NCBI GenBank assembly: GCA_028622995.1
Contig: JAJQJQ010000017.1
Coordinates: forward strand, 3,782,001-3,846,000
From: Panagrolaimus kolymaensis
Taxonomy: Eukaryota; Nematoda; Chromadorea; Rhabditida; Panagrolaimidae
Reading direction: 5' to 3'
Length of the DNA: 64,000 bases
Shown here: positions 33,350-45,526 of the stretch, piece by piece
Numbering within the stretch: position 1 is the stretch's first letter
Layout: each line of letters opens with the position of its first letter
Made by a program: the position numbers and the translations under genes
Notes under the pieces: generated by a model
Databases searched by the model: none
What the model was told of the DNA's origin: nothing
What the model saw: the letters and a program-made list of their open reading frames with translations, nothing else

Positions 33350-36139
33350 TTATAGGATGATTTCACTATAAACAAAATTTTTAACTTTTTGGTTTAGTCG
33401 CTGTTTACCTAAATAAATTTTGAGGGCAGTTGGTCTTTTAACTCTTGAGCATGCTACGTACATTAGTCCATGATTAAAGACATCTTTTCGTAAATCAAGT
33501 CCTACTTTTTCAAATGTTTGCCCTTGGCTTTTATTGATTGTCATTGCAAATGCGATTTTTATTGGAAATTGTCTTCGAGCCAATGTGAATGGATAATTTT
33601 CTTCATTGTATAGTAAAATACGATGGATAAATACAATTTCACCTTTTTTATCACCAGTTAGAATTTTACATTGAAGTGAATTGTTTAATAAGCCCAATAC
33701 CAATAATCTTGTTCCATTACAAAGACCTTCATTTTGACTCAAATTTCGTATTAACATGACAACAGTATTTTTTCGTAACTTTAATTCATGAGGAGGAAGT
33801 GAGGCAGGATTTAAGCTATTCAAATATTCTTGAGTTAAGAGTTCTTGTAGAGCTTCGCCTTCGATCGCAGAATCAATGCTTGTATAAATTTTTTCACCAA
33901 TAGAGGGCAACATTTCGACAACTTCTTTATTTAATTCATCAACGTCTGCGTTTCTTGCTGACAAAATTACAGAGTTTGCAACTTCTTCAAACCGATTTTG
34001 GTCAATTAAAGTTCCATAAATTTCTTGAACCAAATTAGTTTCAATGATAAAATCCTGAGCGAATTCCATGCTATCATTAGAATCATTTACCTTACCTTCG
34101 CCAATATTCAATAAATAATTTGCAAAAATTGTTTCTTCATGATCTGCACGCATATTTTGATGTAAAGAAAATATTTCAAAGTGGTTCCAAAGTGAGCTAA
34201 ATTTTATGGATAAGTTAACACATTCAGACCGTGTACCATTTTTACGAACTGGTAAGAGTTGTCGAAAATCGCCACCAAGAATTATAATTTTTCCGCCAAA
34301 TGGTTCTTGCACCTTTGTTAAATTCCGCAATAATCTATCCATTACTTCAAGTGCATATCGAGGAGCCATTGGAGTTTCATCGCAAATAAACACGTCTGTT
34401 TCAATTAGAGCTTTACCTTGTTTTGAGTTTGCAGTTATAGAGGAATTTGAATCGGAATATAATGGAACTGGTAATCCTAATGTTTTATGAAGTGTTTTAC
34501 CTTCGGGTAACAAAATTGCAGCAATGCCGGTAAATGCCATTGTTTGAACTTTTTTTCCTTTTGCTCGTAATGCATGCCATAATGTTTTATAGACGTATGT
34601 TTTACCTGAACCACCAGGACCATCGATATAAAAACATTTTTTATAATGACAATCTTCTGACAATGCAGCTTCACAAACTTTATTAACGACAATTGTTTGG
34701 GCTTCATTTAAAGTATTATAACGTTCATCTGCAATTTGTTGGTCGAAAATGGGATCGTAAATATCATAGTCCTCATCATAATTTACTTCTTGAATCATAG
34801 TAGGAAAATCTGTTAATGATTTATCTTCTCTTTCAAGTAATTTTTGGATTTCACGATAAGCTTTATTTTTTGCAGTCTCTTCATTCATTGTCCTTGCAAA
34901 GTCTTCAGCCATATCACTTTTAAATTCTTCCCAAAGATCTTGTGGTGCTAAAGGTTGGCAATGAATTAAAAGTCTAACAAAAAGGGATCGCATTTGATAA
35001 GGTAGTAAGGATAACCGAGCTTCATTTAACACCCTATTCCATTCTTTGTCATCTTCAATAAGGCCAAGTTCTAAACATGTTTCGGTAAAAGTTTGACACA
35101 ATTTTTCATCAACTTTTTTTAAATCTTCAAAGCTTGTGGCACCTTTTACATGATTTAAAAGAATTCGCAAATGAAATAATTCTTGATTTGTTGGGGAAAC
35201 AGTGTACATCCTTCCAATGACGTTAAAATTTGAAAGTCTTGTAGACCAAATGTTTTTTTTATCAACTTTTTTCCAAGTGAATTGTTCGGGAATTTGGCTA
35301 TAAAGTAAGTTTCTGGCTTTAGGATCTTTTGAATTTAATTCGAAATATTCCAATAACATGCTTTTCTTTTCCATGGCCTCACGCAATCCTTCCTCATCAT
35401 TTGCATCTTCGAAAGATATCCTTTGCTCGCCAGGAAGATGAATGGGTAACCGAGTTATTGAATGACTTTTATCATGCAGTCCATAATTTAAAATCCTCCA
35501 TACTGCTTCAGAAGCACCCATATAACGACTATTTAAAAATGATTCACATTCATCGTAATTAACAACACCATCAATAATTTTCATAGCTGCTGCATCATGT
35601 CCTTTAAATATATATTTGTACAAATATTTTACAGCTTTAATGGAAGATACAACTTCAACATTAATGTGACAATTTAATTCAAGTAATAAATTTGGGCAAT
35701 GGGGAACGACATAGCTATTATCAATAACAAATCCAGAAGATTTAGTGACAGTAATTCCATTATCAGGTCGGGCATATGTTGGATAGCCATCTTCATCAAG
35801 AAGTGTTTCATCTTGGAAATCTTTAGGAAAACCTTTTGAACAAACACCATTTTTAAAACATCTTTCTCCGCATGGGCCATGTATCATATGAGTGACAACT
35901 AATTTATGAAGATTTGGATATTGTTTTTCATCTGGAATTTGAGCGCTAATATAACGGTCGATAACTTCAGCAGTTCGCATTTTATAATCAGCATCTAATG
36001 TTATTAAAAAATGGCAATGAGGCAACCCACGTTTTTGAAATTCAATTGTGTAAACATGTGCTTTACCTTTTCCAAAATATCCTTCTTTAGTTATTAATTT
36101 AATTAAATGGTCTTTTTTTTTGTTTGAAAACTTTTGCAA
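33350..36139 (-). CDS. Helitron 1 Rep-helicase, downstream part
   Basis: This frame (929 codons from its first ATG) is the C-terminal part of a Helitron RepHel protein that nicks DNA and unwinds it for rolling-circle transposition. It contains the HUH motif in FQKRGLPHCHFLITL (His codons at 36019-36011) and the paired-Tyr segment KYLYKYIFKGHD. A full PIF1-type SF1B helicase follows: Walker A GPGGSGKTY, Walker B-like DVFICDETP, GGDFRQLLPV, the PFTLARRQFPIKIAFAMTIN region and VACSRVKRPTALKIYLG. It has no natural start. It continues from the frame at 36099-37805, interrupted in a run of nine A at 36121-36113. It is therefore a broken gene unless the sequence is wrong or ribosomes slip there. Confidence 0.85.
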   Translation of the reverse strand: MQKFSNKKKDHLIKLITKEGYFGKGKAHVYTIEFQKRGLPHCHFLITLDADYKMRTAEVIDRYISAQIPDEKQYPNLHKLVVTHMIHGPCGERCFKNGVCSKGFPKDFQDETLLDEDGYPTYARPDNGITVTKSSGFVIDNSYVVPHCPNLLLELNCHINVEVVSSIKAVKYLYKYIFKGHDAAAMKIIDGVVNYDECESFLNSRYMGASEAVWRILNYGLHDKSHSITRLPIHLPGEQRISFEDANDEEGLREAMEKKSMLLEYFELNSKDPKARNLLYSQIPEQFTWKKVDKKNIWSTRLSNFNVIGRMYTVSPTNQELFHLRILLNHVKGATSFEDLKKVDEKLCQTFTETCLELGLIEDDKEWNRVLNEARLSLLPYQMRSLFVRLLIHCQPLAPQDLWEEFKSDMAEDFARTMNEETAKNKAYREIQKLLEREDKSLTDFPTMIQEVNYDEDYDIYDPIFDQQIADERYNTLNEAQTIVVNKVCEAALSEDCHYKKCFYIDGPGGSGKTYVYKTLWHALRAKGKKVQTMAFTGIAAILLPEGKTLHKTLGLPVPLYSDSNSSITANSKQGKALIETDVFICDETPMAPRYALEVMDRLLRNLTKVQEPFGGKIIILGGDFRQLLPVRKNGTRSECVNLSIKFSSLWNHFEIFSLHQNMRADHEETIFANYLLNIGEGKVNDSNDSMEFAQDFIIETNLVQEIYGTLIDQNRFEEVANSVILSARNADVDELNKEVVEMLPSIGEKIYTSIDSAIEGEALQELLTQEYLNSLNPASLPPHELKLRKNTVVMLIRNLSQNEGLCNGTRLLVLGLLNNSLQCKILTGDKKGEIVFIHRILLYNEENYPFTLARRQFPIKIAFAMTINKSQGQTFEKVGLDLRKDVFNHGLMYVACSRVKRPTALKIYLGKQRLNQKVKNFVYSEIIL

Positions 36140-37805
36140 CTAAATCAGGTCTATCTGCAGCTGTTTGTCCAGGAAGTAAATTTTCTTTGATTTCGATCCA
36201 GTTAGGATTGCAAGTCATGGTTATAAAAAGGTCAGGTTTTCCAAATCTTCTTACAATAGACATTGCATCTTGATAAAGTTGTTCCATGTTTCGTGGAGAA
36301 CCTTGATGTGTTGAAGGTAAAATGATTTTTGCTCCGATTGATTGAGCATTGTTATCTTGTTGAAATTTTTTCATGAATTCATCAATGTTTGCATAAGAAT
36401 CTCGCATAATTTCATTCTGATTTTGTTTCAAATATTCAACTCTTTCCTTGATAATTTTTAATGCAGTATCAACTAACCATTGTTGGAAAAGCCTGCCGCC
36501 ATTTAAAATTGGATTGAATTCACCGTCTCTTATAGCAATCTGGTATTTCGCATATGCACATCTTGTTAACCTTTTGTTGGAATTTACTTTTTTTAGATTA
36601 ATATCCCAAATAGGTTTGCCATGTGGAAAGAAAATAGGGTAAAGCCATGGTTCAACGTTAGGATCTAATGCATTTACTGTTTTTAGCCTTTTTGTGTCTT
36701 TATCATAAATGGTGACATATGAATCGGGTATTTCACCATCATCAGTTGTTGCAAAAACAGCGGCTACTTCATTTGAGGCTTGTAAATTGTACCTTCTTTG
36801 ATCTTGTCCAGGTTTAATTCCAAAATGCATTGATAAATTTAAAGGGTCAATTCCGTTTTGTAAAGCCAATTCTTGTTGATTTTCATATTGTTCATGCATC
36901 ATTTTAAAAGCTTGAGCTTGACAATTAATTTCGTTTAAAACTGTACTTAGAGTTTTCGTAATATCTGGATTTAAATTTGAAAATTTTTCTAAACGACTCT
37001 CAGCTGCTTCATTTGGATCAACGATATAAAGTTGGTTATATGCTTTAGTTTCATTCGAGTCGTTTCTTAAAGCCGTGTTAATTTGATAATAGATTTGCCC
37101 TTGAACAACAAATGCATATGGTCCTGGTCTATTAATTCCAAATTTGACAATGTCTGCGTTAAAAGAGGCAAAAGAATGAGCATTGTTATAAACTCTGATA
37201 AATTTACGGAAGTCTCCATTTGTAAAAAGAGTTTTTAAAATTTCTGGATACTCTGGTAATGATGGAAAGGCTACTGTACCATGTTGACAGCAATTGCTAA
37301 ATGACAATCCTTTGTTTGAAACTTTTTCGCTTTCAAAATGTTTAGCACCACAATGAAGGCAATAAAAATCCATTGAGCCACCGTAATGTGATGGAGCATC
37401 ATCATTAATTTCAAATCCTCCTGCGCATAATTTATCTTTGGGATTTCTTTTAGCTTGCTTCTTTATTTTATCATTTTCAAATACAACAACCCGTTCTTCA
37501 TCATTTAAATTAGCCCTCAAACTTTGCATTCTCGATCTGGCAGCTTGTTTTTCAACTTCATTTTGGTCATCATTTAAATTGGCTCTTAATCCTTGCATTC
37601 TTAACCTTTTCGAATCATTTTCAGTTTCTCTTTGTTCAGTATTTAAACTTGATCTGGATAATCTTTTTTTAGCGTTATTTTCTGCCGTCCCTTTTTGATT
37701 TTTATTTTCCTGATAACGGACTTGTTCACGTTCTCTTTTCTTTTGCTTTAGATCTTCTTTATGCCTGGCTTCTTCAGAAGGCGTACGTTGAATTTTAGGT
37801 GGCAT
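36099..37805 (-). CDS. Helitron 1 Rep-helicase, N-terminal part
   Basis: This 568-residue frame starts MPPKIQRTPSEEARHKEDLK and holds a charged N-terminus with a short internal repeat (two copies of RANLND with flanking Arg/Met residues). A Cys/His zinc-like cluster follows (FYCLHCGAKHF ... NCCQHG). The start of the Helitron-like Rep domain comes next: KPGQDQRRYN, DPNVEPWLYPIFFPHG and KPDLFITMTCNPNWIEIKEN. It stops (KQKKRPFN) just after RPDLVAKVFK, at the nine-A run, where the downstream frame takes over. Unlike Helitron 2, it has no Ulp1 protease region. Confidence 0.85.
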   Translation of the reverse strand: MPPKIQRTPSEEARHKEDLKQKKREREQVRYQENKNQKGTAENNAKKRLSRSSLNTEQRETENDSKRLRMQGLRANLNDDQNEVEKQAARSRMQSLRANLNDEERVVVFENDKIKKQAKRNPKDKLCAGGFEINDDAPSHYGGSMDFYCLHCGAKHFESEKVSNKGLSFSNCCQHGTVAFPSLPEYPEILKTLFTNGDFRKFIRVYNNAHSFASFNADIVKFGINRPGPYAFVVQGQIYYQINTALRNDSNETKAYNQLYIVDPNEAAESRLEKFSNLNPDITKTLSTVLNEINCQAQAFKMMHEQYENQQELALQNGIDPLNLSMHFGIKPGQDQRRYNLQASNEVAAVFATTDDGEIPDSYVTIYDKDTKRLKTVNALDPNVEPWLYPIFFPHGKPIWDINLKKVNSNKRLTRCAYAKYQIAIRDGEFNPILNGGRLFQQWLVDTALKIIKERVEYLKQNQNEIMRDSYANIDEFMKKFQQDNNAQSIGAKIILPSTHQGSPRNMEQLYQDAMSIVRRFGKPDLFITMTCNPNWIEIKENLLPGQTAADRPDLVAKVFKQKKRPFN

Positions 37806-37861
37806 TTTTGATAAATTTAAAATAGCTATATGTTAAAATTATTGATTATATAAGTATGAAA

Positions 37862-38177
37862 ATGTTATATGTTATATGTTATATGTTATATGTTATATGT
37901 TATATGTTATATGTTATATGTTATATGTTATATGTTATATGTTATATGTTATATGTTATATGTTATATGTTATATGTTATATGTTATATGTTATATGTTA
38001 TATGTTATATGTTATATGTTATATGTTATATGTTATATGTTATATGTTATATGTTATATGTTATATGTTATATGTTATATGTTATATGTTATATGTTATA
38101 TGTTATATGTTATATGTTATATGTTATATGTTATATGTTATATGTTATATGTTATATGTTATATGTTATATGTTGTA
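37862..38177. repeat. 7-bp satellite (ATGTTAT)n, about 45 copies
   Basis: A nearly perfect tandem array of ATGTTAT, with one variant unit (ATGTTGT) at the right edge. Since 7 is not a multiple of 3, each plus-strand frame encodes the same heptapeptide MLYVICY without stops; this is not a gene. It starts 57 bp upstream of the Helitron 1 coding start and may lie inside that element's 5' region. Confidence 0.95.
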
Positions 38178-38581
38178 TGAAGTCTGAAGTATGAAATATG
38201 TAACGTGTAAAATGGAGTAGTTTAACTCTTTCGAGACGCACTAAACCGCGTTTCAAATAATATTCGATTGTAATTTTAGCTATCAAATAATATTTTTGTG
38301 CTATCAGCTAATGCTTCAAGCAACCGTCTGCAAACTTGTTTACAGAGAAATCTGACAAATATTACTGACGTAAATGAAAGTACAAAACATTTTATGCAAA
38401 TTTGTCTTTCTCTTTTCTCTTTTTCATTCTTTTTTTCCTTCCTTTTGCTTGATAGAAAATAGAAAATTTGCATTGAGGCAGAGACGCACGAACAGACAAT
38501 GAAAATTGTAGAAAAGGAAAACTATTAACTTTCGAGCAAATTTTTGGTTGGATTAATTACACATTTACATTTGATAGCTAA
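38178..38581. other. spacer between satellite and foldback element
   Basis: No coding or repeat structure is recognised. It may contain the unresolved 5' end of Helitron 1. Confidence 0.4.
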
Positions 38582-38585
38582 TTAA

Positions 38586-39024
38586 AGGAACAAGACTATT
38601 TGATGCCTTTTCGAAAATTTCGATACTGGGGCTGGGAGGAACAGTTGCGGCGGCGCGTGTTTGAATTACCGTGTAAGACAGTACAATCCGTTACCAAGAC
38701 GTTTGAACAACCATCGGAACGGTACGGAACGGACCGGAACGGAACGCGGTGTTTTTAGAACGAAAGTTTGACTTTTGTTGAATTTTTCGAAAACTTTTGA
38801 AATTTTTCCATTTTTCAAAAGTTTTCGAAAAATTCAACAAAAGTCAAACTTTCGTTCTAAAAACACCGCGTTCCGTTCCGTTCCGTACTGTTCCGATGGT
38901 TGTTCAAACGTCTTGGTAACGGATTGTACTGTCTTACACGGTAATTCAAACACGCGCCGCCGCAACTGTTCCTCCCAGCCCCAATATCGAAATTTTCGAA
39001 AAGGCATCAAATAGTCTTGTCCCT
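38586..39024. mobile_element. TTAA-flanked foldback element (long copy, 439 bp)
   Basis: This is a nearly complete palindrome centred near 38808. The outer 85-90 bp of each arm match the 191-bp element at 23648-23838, and flanking TTAA is present on both sides (38582-38585, 39025-39028). The inner arms add GTACAATCCGTTACCAAGAC and a run of CGGAAC-type repeats, then a centre of TTTTCGAAAAC-type sequence. A few bases differ between the arms. It has no coding capacity, so it is a non-autonomous element. Confidence 0.87.
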
Positions 39025-39028
39025 TTAA

Positions 39029-39329
39029 ACAAAACTTGAGATGAAATCTATCATTCATTGGGAAATGAACCAAATTTATTACAAAGGAAAATTAAATAAA
39101 AAAGGGTCGCAATTTTTTTCCCCACTATAATTAAATGATACGATAGGGAAAAAATATCGAATTCACTATTGCAATCTTGACATTTCAGTTTTATATTGTT
39201 TAAGTCTATTCCATCTTTTTAATTTGAAATCTTTTTTTATACAAAAAAAAGCAAGGAGAAAATATTTACACTTCATAAAATGAAATAAAAAGTAATAATA
39301 AAAAGCTCAAAAAATTGAAAGAATGAAAA
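39029..39329. other. 3' flank of the cathepsin L gene
   Basis: A/T-rich, with no feature recognised other than the probable 3' UTR of the minus-strand cathepsin L gene. Confidence 0.4.
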
Positions 39330-41265
<1,936 letters not shown>

Positions 41266-42276
41266 CTCTGAAAATTAAAGCTATGATACAATAACTGATT
41301 TGAACCAAATAATTAAAATTAGAAAAAAAGCCCGCAATAATTTTGAAAAAAAGCTTTAGAAATACCTTCGAATTTGAACTAATTTTTTAAGGAATGAAAA
41401 AAAAAAAAAACAGGTTATATCTCTATGAATTGAAAGTCCAAAGAATGAGGAGTCTTTCCAAATAATGAAAGAAAAAAAAATCGAAAAAATCAAATGAAAG
41501 CTTTTTTTTTTTGTTTTTCGTCTATGAATGTGGCCTACCCTTTATGAAGTGAGAAATATGAGCTCAAAATAAGGGGGCTTTTAAAGTGATGAAGGAAGAA
41601 GGAAGAGTACAGGGAATGATTGGCACCGCCCTTCTCGTCATTTTTTTAAAATTTTTCTGTGGAAAGAAGGTTGTCGATCATTATCATCACCATCCCAGCT
41701 GTACTTGGCAGCACGCGTCCCTTCTTTCTCACCCCATATTTTTTTTGTTTCTTATTTATCGTTGTCGTCTGAAAAAAAATATATAGATAATAACCCATTT
41801 GTCCAGCATTCATGTGGTCGGTTGTCTTGTGACCGGGAGTGACTTTGATCCAAAATAAATGGCCTTTCTTTAGTTAGCATCATCATCACCATTCAGCAGC
41901 AGCAGCAGCCAAGAAAGACAAAAGCAAAAAGGATGAAACAAATAGGCTGTAATAAACAGCAAAAAAACAAATGCCTTTTTTTAAAAGAAAATTTCTTTAT
42001 TTTTTGTTATGTGTGGAAAATTGTTTGAAATTTAACTTTTGTTCTTTCAAACTTTTTAAAAAATTTTTTTTGATCAAAGTCGAATCAAATTAAATTTCAT
42101 ATCTTATCAATTTTAATCCAAGTGATGTCCATTAAAATTTTAAGAGACTGGTACAACTTCCCCCAAAAAAAATTGATTATATGTATTTTATTGATTATTG
42201 CGCAAAACGAAACAAAAACTAACAAAATAATGGTTATCATAAAGCAAAAAAATAAAAATATAAAGCATAAAAAACT
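41266..42276. other. intergenic region upstream of cathepsin L
   Basis: About 1 kb, A/T-rich, with a short CAG run near 41890-41912. No gene is supported. It probably contains the cpl-1 promoter. Confidence 0.45.
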
Positions 42277-43843
42277 TTAAACTTGATTTAATAAACTTTC
42301 ATCCCATTCATGTCCATCAGCGCTACCTAAATATCCTTCAATAGGCCCGTTATCGATGTTTTCAGTTTGAAGAAATTCCATTAAATCATCATTTGAAAGA
42401 ATTTCTCCTCCTTGATTTTCATCATATTCATTTTCATCTTGATCTTGAAGAGGTTCAACCTTTTCAAAATAAACCGGAGATTCACCATGTCCACGGGGAG
42501 TTGTTTGTTCAAGAAATTCCAATGGAACTTCTTCATAATAATATGTTGGCTCTGGTGGAATTGTGGCATATGAGGTAGAAGGGCGATCTTGGATCATAGT
42601 AGTAGGATTAGGAGTCTAAAAATAATCATTTATATACTTCTATTAACAATAGTAAAATAATTTACATGAATTTCTTTTTTAGTTCCTCGTTGAGGAGAAA
42701 CATATGCATAAACAGGCTTTGGTTGTCTGATTGCAATTTGTTTATTTTGGCTATCAAGATTTTGTTGAAGTACGGTATCTTGATTTTGATATCCAAATGT
42801 GTTCTCCGTTTCTTCTTGCTCATATTGTTCTGGATCATAATAATATTCAAATTGAACATCATCCTTATTTGATTCATCAAAAAGTGATTGCTTGCTTATA
42901 TGAAGGCCTTCTTGAAATTCTCGTTGAATAATAGAAAGCATATCACCTCCATTACGAGTAGCAACCATAAAATTATCTGCTGAATTATCTACATATGGGC
43001 GAGGGCGTCGATTAACTTTCTTTGATGGATTCATCATATTAACCAAACATGATAAAAGTTTATTAAAGGATTCTGATTGTCTCATATACATATCACGTAC
43101 ATTGCGAAGTTCGTTAAAATGAATGTGTTGATTACTAAAAAAAATTAAAATTAAAAAAATGTTTACAAGATAGTATTTTCATACCGTTCCATATTATCAA
43201 CACGGCATTGAAGTTCGTCACAATTAATTCTTAAATCTCTTAATTCCGTTGTAGTGTCAACCCATTCTTGAGCAGGAATTGAAACAAATTGTCCTTCAAG
43301 ATTTGAAGGTACAATTTTATTTTCAGATGCAACTGCAGTGAGCTTTTTAGTTGGATTTGTTTGCCGTTTGATTTCATACATCAATTGTGATCGACCACGA
43401 ATAAATTTAGGATGCATAAAATGCAAATCATCGGATGGGGCTTCAATATTAGTTAAAGTTGCTTTATCGCTTGCAGCAAGTTTACGAAAACCATCTAAAA
43501 TTTGTGGATTATGTTTTCGTAGTTTATAAATAATAAAAAGCTTACAAAAATTAAGTTGTCTAACAAAGCTATTGAGGTTACGATGTTTAAAGTAATGGGG
43601 AAGAACGCTGTCACAAAATCGAGGTGCATCACAAATATGAAATGATGTACCGCTCTAAAAAGTAATTGATTTTGTAAACTTTTACAAAAAGATTTAAAAA
43701 ATTATTACTTTATCCCAACAAATTAGGTCGTCAAGATTTTCATCTTCAAGCATTCGAAGTAATTTAACTAAAAAAACCGGTAAAGTTTTTATGCTTTCTT
43801 CATCAATCCATGAAACGGCAACTTCGCTAGCTTGTGGCGCCAT
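42277..43843 (-). CDS. second HSF-family transcription factor (HSF-2-like)
   Basis: Exons 43843-43709, 43654-43546, 43494-43185, 43134-42666 and 42615-42277 join in frame to 453 residues. The HSF DNA-binding domain is clear: LPVFLVKLLRMLEDENLDDL, SGTSFHICDAPRFCDSVLPH, and YFKHRNLNSFVRQLNFYGFR (recognition helix), then LHFMHPKFIRGRSQLMYEIK. A short coiled segment (TTELRDLRINCDELQCRVDN) could support oligomerisation, but the HR-A/B region is weaker than in HSF-1. The rest is Q/N/E-rich with an acidic C-terminus. Without the 51-bp intron 43545-43495 the recognition helix would appear broken. The second exon is 109 bp and splits the Tyr codon of FYGFR, exactly as in hsf-1, so the two are paralogues. 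C. elegans hsf-2 is the nearest candidate, but I am unsure of orthology. Confidence 0.9.
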
Positions 43844-44645
43844 TGATTTTTTTATGAATGAAATGAGATGTTGTATACTAATTATTACCCTATAAAAATT
43901 ACAATATAATCAAAACAATCGAACATTCAATAAACAATGCATTTAACGCTTTCGTCAACATGCATGCATTACGTCAAATAGTCACGAAATAAAAAATAGA
44001 GGCAAGGAGAAAAGTGATATTAAAAATCTCCAATAATAGATTGGTAGACAGGTAATTTTACGTCTTAATTCTTTTCTTTTAAGATTATTGATTGTTTTTT
44101 TTCTAGGAAGCAAGTCTTTAGGCCCTTGAGGAAAATAAACAGAGATTGCAAGGTTTTTCCGCTTGATGAAATGATGTAAACGCTTTTATTCATCGAGAGA
44201 GAGTGAAAAGGAGGGGAAACAGTGCCAGCTGCTGCCGCGCAGCTGGTGACCGTAAATACTTTATAAAGAAGACTTCGCGCAGACGTACAATCAAGGAAAA
44301 ATGAAAGGGAAACTCCTTAGAAACAAACAAGTTAAAAAAACTTATAAAATAGAAAAACATGCAAAAAAAGTATTACAAAAAAGTTTCTAGATAGAAAAAT
44401 AAAAATGTCTTGATGGGAACCTGATTATTAAAGATGGATGATGAAATTTTTAGCAAACGTTTGTCCAAATATTGATTAATGAATACATAAGTATTTGAAT
44501 AAATTAAAAATTTCAAATTTTTTTTATTTATTAATCTTTCAAAAACAGTTAAAATTTATGTCGAACATAAGTTTCCGTTTTATCAAGTTTTACAGACAAA
44601 AAGAAGTGAAAGGTTTTATTGATTTAAAATTGGGTTATGCATGAG
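43844..44645. other. intergenic region upstream of the HSF-2-like gene
   Basis: No gene seen. It contains a perfect 8-bp inverted repeat CCAGCTGC/GCAGCTGG at 44225-44246 holding two CAGCTG E-box-like hexamers, in a local GC-rich patch. Confidence 0.45.
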
Positions 44646-45526
44646 TCAGCTGCTCAATGAAGACTTGTTGGTGTTGTTGCTATTGTTGGGAGTGGCAACA
44701 CAAGCTCCATTGGTTTTTGGCGTAATTTCAATGTAAGGATAAGCACAACAACTTGTGGAATAATCAAAACTTTTTGGAACAAATGTTCCATTTGCATTTC
44801 GGAGATAACAACATTTTGTATTTCCTATTTTTTGAATGGGATTATCGCAACAAATTGAATTTCGAGTATTATATGCATTATATGCTTGAGGTTGAGAACC
44901 TGGCACAGGACAACAACCATCAAAAATGTCTTTGAGATAAACTTGTCCATCACAGCATGATTCTCGAATACCTCCATCAAAGGGTATTGTACCACAACAA
45001 GCAGAGCCAGCATCTGCATTGAGATTCAAAACCGCATCACAACAAAGAGCTTTATTGTTCGATCGAGAATATGCTTGATTGCCACAGCACTCTCCATTTG
45101 GAATGTTGTGAACCTAAATTTTTTCAATAGTTGTTTCTGTTTCACTTGGAGAAAAAAACTAACAATTCCTTGACAACAAGTTTGATCAAATGAAAGCGTC
45201 TGATTTCCACAACATCTGTCAATGTATGTATTGCCTTGTCGTCTACTTCGGGTAACATTTTCACAACATATGGATTCAAACTGATTCATGGGATCAAATC
45301 CGCAACATGCTACACCGAACATCTCTTCAGGTTGATTGTATTCTCGACAATTTTCTGAGGCATTACAGCATGCTCGAAGCACTGTAATACATTCAAAATT
45401 AATTTTCTTGTTTCTTGTCTTTTAGAACTGTTTAGAGTTAAAATAAAAAAACAAACCCAATTGTTGCCCAAAAATTACTGTACCAAGAATTAATGAAAAG
45501 CAAATAACAATAAAAAATTTTTTCAT
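44646..45526 (-). CDS. galaxin-like Cys-Cys repeat secreted protein
   Basis: Exons 45526-45457, 45381-45164 and 45113-44646 join in frame to 251 residues. The first exon is a signal peptide (MKKFFIVICFSLILGTVIFG). The mature part is a run of di-cysteine repeats spaced by about 10-25 residues (ACCNASENCREY, VACCGFDPMNQFESICCENV, CCGNQTLSFDQTCCQG, CCGNQAYSRSNNKALCCDAV, SACCGTIPFDGG, RESCCDGQVY, DGCCPVP, SICCDN, TKCCYL, TSCCAYPY). The alternating CCG...CC pattern with Tyr residues is that of galaxin-type proteins, which occur in the extracellular matrix of corals and also in nematodes. There is one N-glycosylation-like NKS near the C-terminus. Its function here is unknown; an extracellular structural role is the likeliest guess. 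Confidence 0.8.

Larger units (their letters stand above)
33121..37805 (-). mobile_element. Helitron 1 (rolling-circle transposon), left end resolved
   Basis: The element reads on the minus strand. Its 3' terminus is classic: a GC-rich 7-bp hairpin (33132-33148), seven bases, then CTAG (33124-33121 read on minus), with host T next. Its interior encodes a HUH-Rep/PIF1 helicase split by a frameshift. The 5' end is not resolved: it must lie beyond 37805 and may include the 7-bp satellite at 37862-38177. It sits just downstream of the CASC3 poly(A) signal. Confidence 0.88.

Noticed and set aside
37862..38177. CRISPR-like regular repeat
   Set aside because: The unit is 7 bp with no spacers, and the DNA is nuclear animal sequence.
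37856..38194. Three overlapping open frames of about 103-112 codons encoding MLYVICY repeats
   Set aside because: They are a by-product of a 7-bp tandem repeat without stop codons in any plus-strand frame, not genes.
43495..43545. Apparent disruption of the HSF-2-like recognition helix
   Set aside because: The extra sequence has a GTAAGC donor and an ATTTTAG acceptor. Removing it restores the helix at the same intron position as in hsf-1.
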